From positions 66,280,064 through 66,344,063 of the forward strand of contig NC_079316.1 of NCBI RefSeq assembly GCF_029931775.1: a stretch of 64,000 bases of DNA, in the 5' to 3' direction. Origin of the DNA: Euleptes europaea (taxonomy: Eukaryota; Chordata; Lepidosauria; Squamata; Sphaerodactylidae). The notes under the pieces are model-generated. The model ran no database searches and was not told the origin of the DNA. It saw only the letters and a program-made list of their open reading frames with translations. The translations under genes were made by a program, and so were the position numbers. This document shows positions 42,800-54,300 of the stretch, piece after piece (position 1 is the stretch's first letter; the number at the start of each line of letters is the position of its first letter).

Positions 42800-42943
42800 C
42801 AGTGGTTCCCAAACTTTGAGTCATGGAGAACTTTTCAGGAGAGAAATTCGTCACGGAGCACTGATTTTCATTTATCACCTATACTAAACCGAAGGACAGT
42901 AGTATTTTTCTTTGCTCCTTGGAGCACAGTTTGGGGACCTCTG
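42800..42943. mobile_element. hAT-type MITE (144 bp)
   Basis: It starts cagtggttcccaaact and ends agtttggggacctctg, an inverted pair. Flanking ctccaaaatt and ctccaaat may be the decayed 8 bp duplication. Confidence 0.6.
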
Positions 42944-43374
42944 CTCCAAATCATTCCCAAGACCTGATTTGGTATGAACCCAAGTGGTCCCTCATTGCGG
43001 GGCAATTGTCACTTCTAGCTACATTTTCTCTGAGCACAATGAAGATATTGTGACAAAAGGAGTACACACTAAGGAGTAGGTTTAAATTTTGCATACAGTT
43101 GCAACTTATATGTGGTATTAGGAAACATTGCAGACAGTAAGCAGTAGATACACGGCTGGCAATAAGCCCCACTTAGAGGGTCTGGAAAGTAGGCAGACTC
43201 CACTATGAGTTAGCGTTGTAATCCTGTTAGTTCCCCCCCCCCCCAGTCATGAACTACATTAGATTTACATTGCACTACATTAGATAACTATATGGAGAAC
43301 TGCAGTTTATTAAACTGCTTATATATGCTATAATTTACATATACACTCACATACTATACTACTGTCATCTGTTC

Positions 43375-43680
43375 AGAGGCCTTGCTTTCAGTGCTTCCAC
43401 CATTTGAGGTTAGACAGCTGACAATCCAAGAACAGGCCTTCTCTATCATGGCACCAATATTGTTGAATTCTCTCCCCAGAGAGATTAAATCTGTCCCTCT
43501 CACTGTCTTCTGCCAGCAATGAAGACTTTTGCTTCATATTCCCTTAACAACCCTCCCTCCTGCTTCTGTGCACATTTTGTTAAATTGTTTATAAATGCAT
43601 GCATTTTAATGTTTTGATTGTTTGCTGCCTTTGGGACCCTGAACTGGGTGGAAAGGCAGCATAAAAACGCTTTAATTTAA
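43375..43680 (+). mobile_element. L2/CR1-type LINE 3' fragment
   Basis: It holds text that reads like APxLLNSLPREIK followed by a 3' end ggtggaaaggcagcataaaa. It is decayed and without sharp ends. Confidence 0.45.
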
Positions 43681-45380
43681 ATATGTGGGATATCTGCCCT
43701 ACGCTGGGCTACTGCTGTAGCATACATTGATTGCTGCTGAATGTTATCAGTTGATTCAAATTCAAATACCTTTACTGGAATAATACAGATTGTAAAGTTG
43801 ATTCATTCCACCCACACAAACATGCTCAGTCATGACTGCATGGAGAAACCAACCTGGACCAAATGCACGCGTGAACATCAAGCTCAGACGAAGGTCCCTA
43901 GGCACTGGCCAGACTATGCCCTGACGCATGCAATCAGTGACCCCACAGGAATGTACAGAGCCATAGCATGATCATCTGACAAGCAATTGCACAGAAACAC
44001 CAGTTATCGCAATCAGTATCTTCATGTGGTGCCTCTACATTGTTATAGTTACACCAGGTATGATAGCTTTCCTTTTTTGTACGTGATTATACAAAGCATC
44101 CTAGGGGCATATTAATATACACAGTGACATCAAACAAAATTGCTAGGCCTGAGCATTGCATTGGCCCTTTGAGCGCTAGAAGGGTCCTCTGAAATGAAGC
44201 AGAAACTCTCATGTTTAACAAGCCCACATTAGTATAACCAGTGGAGCAAACATGCTCAGTGATTTCTAGATACAAGAAAAGAACTACAGTGCATCCAAGC
44301 AGGTTTTCTTAAACCTCGTTTATTTGTAGTTGCATAGCTTAAGGCAGGTCTTCAAAATCATTTTGGAAATAAACTCTTTTAATTCAGATTCATCAAGGAA
44401 TCTTCAACATAATTCAAAACATCCCATGGTACCACAGTTGAGACTAAGTGTCTAAATCATCAAAAAGTCAGCATAAGTGTCCAAAGCATGAAGTCAGCAT
44501 AAATTGTAACAAAAGTCACTGCAGAGTAGTACGAACAACTAAAGTTTTAGTTCACATCATTAGTTTTCTACAAAAATGTATCAATCCTTCATTTCCCCCC
44601 ACACAAGCTTTCCAATGTAATCAATACCTTACATATGATGGCTGACTATAGATTTCAGAAGACTTCATTTTTAGTCCAATTCACAGAGAAGCACAGGTAG
44701 CTGGTTTTACATAAAGTAGGCTGGAGAAGTCTTTATATGCCATACACACAATTTGTAGAATATTTATTGAGTCCGGATCTATAAACATACATCTGAACAC
44801 AAGGGTGCCTCACCCACACAGTTCGAAAAAGGAAAGGCTGAGATCTACATGAGCAGGCAGCAGCCTTGAACGGATAAATACAGGCCAGGCATCATGTAAC
44901 ATATTTCATAGACTGGTGCGCCCCTGTGTTCCACTATCTGTTGAGGGCATGTGTGGATTGGCTCTTCATCTCTCAGAACAAGAAGGTGGCAAACACAATA
45001 GTTTATTTGTTAAAGCTTAATTCGCTTCTTTTCTAGACAGCCCATAACACATAAAGGTAACCAACCACTTCTTGAAGTGTCAACATGTTCCAGACAGAGT
45101 ATCATATATAAGCATAATTGATCATCAGACAATTCTTTTAAAAAGAGCTCCTTCTTTTAGTGCTGTTACATGTTAGAAGTGCCAAGGACTTAGTACTGTC
45201 AGTTAAATGCACCTGGGGCTACTTAAATGTACCTGGGAGGGAAGAAAACACTTTAAAATAAAGAGTTTTCTCCACAAGTAATTATATGTTTTCATTTGTA
45301 TGATGATCCTGGCTGCCCTTAAAAAAAATAATGTCTGGTTTAAGCCCACAATATTCCACTAACCCCTAACCTGCCTTGGC

Positions 45381-48300
45381 TTACTGATGTACTTTTTCAA
45401 AATATGCCTTTGAAGCTTCTGGGCTAGGCTTGATCTGCAAAGGAAAAAAAGGAGAGAGAAAAAAACAATTGGTAAATCCTTTTCAGCAAAGATAGGAACT
45501 AAATACCTTGAGTGTTTAAAAAGCTCAATTTTACTTGATTAAAAATATTTTCAAATAAAAAAATAATTTGGTCAACATTCTGAGGTCTAGCACGGCTTGG
45601 GGTTTGTTGTATGACTCACTTGCTCAGCACCATTTCAACTCCCCTTCTTGTGTCCCGAGATACAAGGAAGACAGCTGACATGGAGCGAAACGTTGGCAAC
45701 TGTGCATATTTGCATGGACTCACTCAAGCTTTTCAAGTTAACGAGATGCTCAGCTTTTCAAGTTAACGAGAGCAAGGGGGACCTTGTTCTGTTAACATGG
45801 ATATGGCAGCGTATTGCTACTCCCATATTCTGTCCTCCCCCACCCCCACTCATAACTCATATAAGGGTATGAAAAGTGGAGCTGCTCTTGCACAGCTGTG
45901 CCACACACACCCTTTAATAATGTAAGAGGAAGCGTTGGTTTTTATCTGCCGACTTTCTCTACCTTTTAAGGAGAATCAAACCGGCTTAGAGTCGCCTTCC
46001 CTTCCTCTCCCCACAACAGACACCTTGTGAGGTAGGTGAGGCTGAGAGAAATCTAAGAGAACTGTGAGTAGTCCAAGGTCACCCAGCTGGCTTCATGTGT
46101 AGGAGTGGGGAAACCAACCCGGTTCACCAGATTAGCGTCCGCCGCTCATGTGGAGGAGAGGGGAATCAAACCCGGTTCTCCAGGTTAGAATCCACTGCTC
46201 CTAATTACACCACGCTGGCTCTCATGAACTACATTATTTTAATGGCACAGCAGCTCTTTCTAATCCTATTCAAACAAGAGGCAACTCAGCTCCTTGTATC
46301 ATGACTATGTCTTAATTTAATTATTGGTGGATTAGCCTTATTTCACTTTAGGCAGTCCAAATTGCCTGAGCTTATCGTCAGATTCCTGAAGTTCTAGCAA
46401 CATTTTTATACCCAGCAAAAACAAAGCAAAAACAAACTTGTCTCATTGCGAGGATGGGATACTTGGAACACTTGCGTTTAGGAACACTGTATTAGGTCTA
46501 GCAACACACCGTAGGGGAGTTGGGTGTCCAGTTTGCTGGGCAGACTTCTCCATGTGTTTCTACATACTGGAACGCCTTCACCAAGCGAAGCGTTTCTTCT
46601 ACACTGCGACCAACTGGGAGGTCATTGATGCTCAAATGCTTGATAATTCCACTGGGGTCAATGATGAAAAGCCCCCTTAAGAGAAATAAAAGAAGAAAGT
46701 ATAGATTTAAGATAGCTAACAAGTAAGAGTACTTCTTCCTGCAGTCCCTTTTCAGTTTAAAACGCATTGTGGCCGCAATCAAAGTCATTCCTTCTTTGTC
46801 AGATAGCAGCTATCGCAGGGTCCCCACACTTTTTGAGCCTGCGGGCAACTTTTGAACTCTATCACGGTGTGGCAGGCACAGCCACAAAATGGCTGCTACA
46901 GCTTATATTCATTACACAGTAAAGATCCTTATGCTGTGGTAGCAGTGGCCGCCGAAGCTGTGTTTTAAAAAATCTGCACAGCCAATCAAATCCACAGCAT
47001 GGGATATCCAGTAAAACAGTCATGCAATATACTAATCAAGAGAGAACCCACAAGAACTTGCTGGATACATCTCATTTCCCCCCCACAAACACACACACTA
47101 TTTCTTCTTTCTCGTCCCTGAAAGCCCCCATAACCTCTCCCCTTCTCCTGCGTCCTTCTCTGCTTCCCACCCAACAACGAACCTACATTTATCTGTCCCA
47201 CTGTCTTAAGCTTTCCCTCCCGCCTCCCCAGCAGACTGTGGGACAGAACTCTGCTGCCAAATGGCTTGAATAGGCAAAGTCCTTTGAAAAATTGTTTAGT
47301 CCAGATTCCCTAATTAGATGCCGGAATAAAAGCCTCTCATTACAAGCAGACTTTAAAACAGGCAAGTAGCGAACTTTCAAACTTTTGGAAGATTTAAAAG
47401 AGTGACACCAGGAACTTTTAGAACCATCCCATGGAAATGATAAAGAATAAACTCTCACCTTAGTGCAATACCAGATGCTTCCAAGAGCACACCATAATCT
47501 CGGGAAATTTGCTTGGTCATATCTGATAGAAGAGAGATATTCATATGGCCCAATCCACCAGTCTAATGAAAAATGGTGTGGGGGAAGGGAGAAAGACCTT
47601 AAGATTACATCCTGGTTTACTTTTCTTCCCAGTTTCATCAACGTCCAAACACTGGAAGAGTCTTTAAAGAATCACCTTAAGCAAGACATAATTCCCAAAT
47701 CTAATTCCCCTCTACAGAACCACAAAAAGGAAAGCCGAGTATTTACAGTGAAACGGCGTGAAAAATCTTGGGGGGGACGGACGGAAGCAAGATTCAAGAA
47801 TTTCAGTGCTAGAGACTAACAGTGCCATCCTAAGCAGAGTTACATACTCCGCTCAGTATGGCAGCGCAAGTTTTATAAGGAATCACCCTTTTATAAACCA
47901 CACCACTTGATTTGACAGTTTATACAGCGCCTTAAAAAAGAGCTCATTACACTCAAAGCAGCAACATGAAGCACATTTTCATCATTAGCCAGACACTGTT
48001 CCAAATTGTAAGAAAGTTTTAAGTCCTTCCAACAAATTTAAAATTATTAGTTAATTAAATTCAGAGTTTCATTATCCCCTGAAGTGCATGTTTTGTTAAC
48101 TACAAAAGGAGTCTTATATTGTTTGATGCTTAAATTTACACAGATTATTCATAAATTGCCTCCCAATAAACAGGGACCGGCTGAAGTTAAAATCCTATTC
48201 CAAGCCAAACTATGAAGCTGGGTGTGCAATTCTTTTATTGTAACATTCTCACACAAAGAAGTGGGTAGCATTAAAATAAGATTAAGGGCGCTTTGCGACT

Positions 48301-51300
48301 GGTTTTACTGTGTGGACGGGCAAAATCCACTTGCAAACCATTGTTAAATAGGACAAAGTGCATTATCCAGTGCGTGCGAAAGTGGAGTTGAGTCAGCAAC
48401 ACCAACAAAATGGGTAAGGTTTCAACCATATCTTTTTGAATTTCAAGACTGAAATGTTGCTACTAGCTGTACATGTATAAATGTATTCCCCACTGCAGTG
48501 GTGCACAGTTAGTTAGTAGTGGCAGCTGCATCTATTGAATTTCACATCTCCACAGCCAGGAAGACAAACTACCGATCCTTGAAACAAGGCTTTCAAGTTT
48601 CATCAGTGTTCAAGGACTATTCAGGGTCTGTTTCTGGGTGACCTTGGGTGATCACTGTATTCTACTTTACAAGTGCTTTTGCAGATGCATAAATTTATCC
48701 ACGCTGGCTTCAAGGATGTTAGACACATAAGCACCATAAAACTATTTACAGCTGCACCCATCCATCAAATCTGACTAATTCCTGATTTTTTGTCCAAAGC
48801 AGTAATTACTCTGCACTGTTTCTACACATTTTGGAATCTGAGCTTGGTTCCATACCCTGAAGACTTGCAGGTAATGCGGCTAGCGTGCAAACAATGGCTA
48901 CAAGCAATTCTTCCTAAGCCTGAATAACAGGATTTGATTTATTACCCAGCAGATATTCCCTAGATCCAATGGAGATAAAGAAAAAAACACCATGGTCCAT
49001 CTCATTCAAGCCTTCCATATCCTTCCACAGGAAACAAGAGAAAGGACAATTGTAATAGTAGTACTTGTATAAGACTACCTATTTTCTTCTCCATTAGGCC
49101 TAAGAAAATTGTCCAAGGACTCTGAAATTACTGGAATAATTAGGCTGTATAGTCTAATGGGCCCTGACCTGGATGGCCCAGGCTAGCCTGATCTCATCAG
49201 ATCTCAGAAGCTAAGCAGGGTCAGCTCTGGTTAGTATTTGGATGGGAGACCACCAAGGAATATCAGGGTTGCTGTGCAGAGGAAGGCACTGGCAAACCAC
49301 CTCTGTTAGTCTCTTGCCATGCAAACCCCAAAAGGGGTCGCCATAAGTCGGCTGCGACTTGATGGCACTTCACACACACACACATAGTCTAATGGCCTGT
49401 GGTTCCCCAACTCCTCAAAATTCTTGCTAGTGTTTAGTAGCTATTGAAGTTATAGGCAAAACCCAATTATTTTAAAGGCTCTGGATTATACTGAGGACCT
49501 TAGAACTTTATCAGTATTTGAACACATAGTTGACAATTGCATATAGACTTATTTTTAGATATCTGGAAACCCTTGATAGAAACGTATGTGTAGATCTGCC
49601 ACCACTATTGTTATATTTTTTTTCTTTTCTTAAAATTTAGTTAGTTGTTGGATTTAAGAGTTTTTTCCCCCTTGCTCTTTTTTCCTGTTCTTTTTGAAAG
49701 AAAGGAAGACATGCAGGAAGGCAGGCTCTGGATTATCCTGCAGCCATACCTTTTATCCAAGTTTCCACTGTATTTAAGAACTGCATCATGGTTCCTATTA
49801 GTGTGTCTGTTGCAATCTTTTTTAACACCAACAGCACTTCCTTCAAGTTCGTACCATTCAGAAACTCAGCTACTGACTCACGAATTTCTCACAGTTGTAA
49901 CATAAGGTTGCTTTGAATTCAAGAATTCATGCTTATCATGCTATGACAAGGGGCTGCATTCTGCAGTCATACCAAATAGGAATTGCAAACTTTAGCTGCC
50001 TGACAACGTTCAGTACAAGCTACAGATGGAGATCCTAAAATGGCTAGTTAGAAAACAAAACTTATCAACAAACTCTCTTTGTATGTCAGTTTTCTGATAT
50101 GCTTTTCTGTGCAAGAAAGCCTTTTCCCAATTCTACCTAAACTTAAAAGTATCTAGACAATTGCAGAAAAACCTACATGTTAAGTGCATTTGATTTGTCC
50201 TACAACAATGCTTTTTGCCTTGCAACTCACCAGTTCCCACTCAGCCAACAGACAAGCACATTGTACATGTACAGGCAGATAGTTAAGTGGGAGTTGCTCT
50301 TTATTGTACTTTTTCAATAAAGCACTCTCTATATGGTTGCAACCAGGGTGTTACTGGAAGAACCCCACCATGACAATCATGCTGAGAAAGTCAGAAGAAC
50401 TTCAGAAAGAGTGGTTCTGTATCTTTCCAAATTGTGATAGAGATTATGCTATATTATGGCCCCTCCCTTTCTAGTGACAGCACAGCAAAGAGCTCAATTT
50501 GTACCTTTCGCGGTGTATTTATCCAGGCAAGGTGACAAAAGTGAGAGTCCACTGATACAGCAACAACCTCACAATTCACATCACGGAATTCATTAGCTTT
50601 GTCACTGAAAGCAATAATCTCTGTTGGACAGACGAAGGTGCTAATGGAAAGAAACGGTACAACCAGAATGTAAGGAGGAAGCAGTCAGCTCTGATTAAAG
50701 AATGCAGTTTTGCACTCCAAATTCACATGGCAAGATATATATATATATGCTTATCTTCAATAGAGAGCACTAAAAAACAAAGTGTTACAAAACCTTTCAG
50801 TTTACACATTCAGTACAAAGGTCAAAAGAAAAATGCAATATTGCCAAGAAAACATGTTTTACAACACTGAAGAGAAACTGCTGGACCAACAAAGAATACC
50901 TCTCTAGCTCCATGCAGATGATGATCTAGATATATAGATGACTGGATTCGTGTTACAGTGTATGTGTCTGCTAAATCCTGGTATTCCTAAGGGGCCTCAA
51001 ATGATCTGAAATAAGCAGAAGCCTGCAGTTCCTATGGAGCTGCTGAGATCCACCCATCTTCCCATCCCTCAAAAAACAGATTCCTTTGTTAAGAGCAGAT
51101 CAGAACAAGACAACAAAGAGGTGAAAGAGGGTGGTTTTTCTAGAACAGGATCTTAAGGGTGGAAATGTGTTGGGATGTGGTAGTGGTAGACCTACTGCCA
51201 TGTATCCTACCACATAAGGACTTAACACTGTGACTATATGGTAGCTGGAGAATTACATGGCTGGATACATGACAAAGCCTCAAACACCATGGATTTGCAA

Positions 51301-54300
51301 TTCAAGAACTATGTATACATACAGCTATAGTGAATTCTGCCAGCACTAAACGGACATGAAGGTACCTGGGTGTCAATCACAACTTCAGCACATTTCCACA
51401 ATGCAGTCCTAAGCCCAGCTCCACCCTTCTAGTCCACTGAAGTAGCAAGATAAGGCTGCTTACAATGGTGCTGCAAGTTAGTTACAGGACTATGTCCTCT
51501 TGGGTAAGCTGGGCAATGAAAACTAGGAACAGCAAATTGCCAACCAGGTGCCCCACAATGTAACCCGCTACTGCCAATGGTAAACGGGTGCCAACAGAAT
51601 CAAGACACTGCCTGTAGTGGAGGCAAGAATGGGAAGTGATCTCATGACTACATTTCTGGACGTGATCTTATCACTACACTTTTGTTAAACTATACACTCG
51701 GTCGTGATCGCTGTTTTTACAGTACTTTGTTGTTCCACTGTACTTCTTTTGAATTAGAAATCATTCAGATTTTAAGAGAAGATGTGGTAATTCATTAGTG
51801 AGAATTACTGGCCCTGGGTAGGATCCACCACCTTGGTCTGAAATGCTTTCATGGGCAGCAGTAAAGCTCTACCGGAGACATATGGTCCTCTCTATAACTT
51901 GATTTGGCTTCCTAACAATCTACCTGTTCTTCATACCCTTCTTATTTCAACATACCTCAGCAATTTTCACTTTTTTAGAAGCCAAACCTCTCCAAATGAG
52001 GCATTAATGCAAGAACTCCACCACTTCCAGCTTAGTGCTTATCACTTACACTCTACACAAAGGAACACCCACAGCTCTGTACAAAGGCAGGCAGCATGAA
52101 AGTAGAGAAACGTTTTCTGCAGATAAAGGGGCCACGAGTTATGGTATTTGCAGGCCACATCTGCTTAAAAGAGATAAACGTGGTTACTTACAAGTCCAAA
52201 GGGTAGAAGAATAGGACAAGATACTTCCCTTTGAAGTCATCTAAACTCATTTCTTTGAACTCTCCATTAACCACAGCTGTGCCTTTAAAATGGGGAGCAT
52301 GCTGGGTGACAGCAGGAACAAACCTTGAAGAACCTGAGAAATGTTCAATACAGAAGGGGGTTACTGATATTGTGGTTTCTTAAGAAATTGTACATGAACA
52401 CATGAAGGTGCCTTATACTGAATCAGATCCTTAGTCCATCAAAGTCAGTATTGTCTACTCAGACTGGCAGCAGCTCTCCAGGGTCTCAAGATAGAGGTCT
52501 TTCACATCACCTACTTGCCTAGTCCCTTTAACTGGAGATGCCAGGGATTGAACCTGGGACCTTCTGAATGCCAAACAGATGCTCTACCACTGAGCCACAG
52601 CCCCTCCCCAACATAACAGAAATTTCTGCCTCAAGGCAAAAGCAATACACATGATATGCAACTAGCAGCCTTACCACAGAATGACACACAGAGCAGTTAT
52701 GTACACCTATCACCTTAGGGCACAAACACCCAGGGAATCCTGGGATGCAGGACTCCCTGGGTGGGTCCAGGACTGTCCCTTAAAGAACTTAAGAGATGGA
52801 GGTAGCATTTTAAGAAGAAGAAGGAGTTGGCTTTTATATGCCGACTTTGTCTACCACTTAAGGGAGACTCAAACCGGCTTACAATCACCTTCCCTTCCCC
52901 TCCCCACAACAGATACCCTGTGAGGTAGGTGGGGCTGAGAGAGCTCTAAGAGAGCTGTAACTTGCCCAAGGTCACCCAGCTGGCTTCGTGTGTAGGAGTG
53001 GGGAAACAAATCCAGTACACCAGATTGCCACTCATGTGGAGGAGTAGGGACTCAAACCCGGTTCTCCGGATCAGAGTCCACCACTCCAAACCACCGTTCC
53101 TGACCACTACACCACACATCATTGAAAACCACAAATGTTTGTTGCCATTACACAGCAGACATCACCGTAGTTGGGCAGGGAGAGATCCCAACAGGAGTTC
53201 CAACTGGCCTATCACCTCGGGTGCATCTGTGTGTTGATGCTGCCAGGCAAATGGAGGAATGTCTCACCACCGGTCAGGGCAGTTTTATTTCTATCCTCCC
53301 CCCTCCCATGACAGAACCATTTAGGCAATCCAGACACACGCCTGCCGGCTCTACATATTTATTATTATCATTTATTAGATTTCTATTCCGCCCCTTCCTG
53401 ACCAAAGTCGGGCTCGGGGCAGCTTACAACAAGAAAAATACAATAGAATCTAAAATACACCTCGGCCATAAAACATGCATTATACTTAAAAACCCCATGA
53501 TTTAAAATTTTTAAATGTAACACTTCTAAAAGTTTCAGATGGCGCCTTCCAAATTAATAACACTAAATGGGTAACCAGTCAAGGGGAGGGAGAAGAGAGG
53601 GAAAAAAATTATTTATTAAAACATTTATATTCCACCTTTCCGTTTGCTTCAAAGAAGCTTACAATAGTTAAAACATCCCCAGCTAAAAGCAAAGATAAAA
53701 TAAGCCCCAAATCTCTCCCCCTAGGTTGCTTTGATGCAGAGTTTGCATTAATTAAAAAAAAAAGACAGAGCACACACACCCCTTCTTTTTAATGGTTAAA
53801 TCTCGTACTCTGAGAGCCAGAGTGGCGTAGTGGTTAAGAGCGGTGGTTTGGAGCCGTGGACTCTGGAGAACTGGGTTTGATTCCCCACTCCTCCACATGA
53901 GGGGCGGATGCTAATCTGGTGAACTGGATTTGTTTCCCCACTCCTACACAAGAAGCCAGCTGGGTGACCTTGGGCCAGTCACACTCTCTCAGCCCCACCT
54001 ACCTCACAGGGTGTCTGCTGTGGGCAGGGGAAGGGAAGGTGATTGTAAGCCGGTCTGATTCTTCCTTGAGTGGTGGAGTAAGTCCGCAAAAAAAACCCAG
54101 CTCCTCTTCTTCTATTCTGTACCGCAGGTCAGAAAAGCAGTACACTGTCGACTTTTGGGATCGGAGACAAGGCAAACACAAGGGCCATTTACGCACGGGA
54201 GGCTTTGCCGCTCTCGAGATGCACATTTCCCCCATCCAAATTCTCAAAAATAAGCCCCCATGCCGAGTTTTGTGAATTCGGATAGGGGAAATGTGCATCC

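Larger units (their letters stand above)
39341..45380. other. SFXN4-PRDX3 spacer and probable PRDX3 3' UTR
   Basis: Apart from the repeats listed separately, no gene was recognised. Minus-strand polyadenylation signals (tttatt on the plus strand) at 45002-45007, 44763-44768 and 44319-44324 would give a PRDX3 3' UTR of about 0.4 to 1.1 kb; which one is used cannot be told. The stretch 43700-44300 holds nothing recognisable. Confidence 0.5.

Noticed and set aside
49161-49280. Functional 5S rRNA gene
   Set aside because: The 5S-like sequence has altered and missing parts, lacks a terminator directly after it, continues into a BovB-like tail and has a target duplication; it is a SINE.
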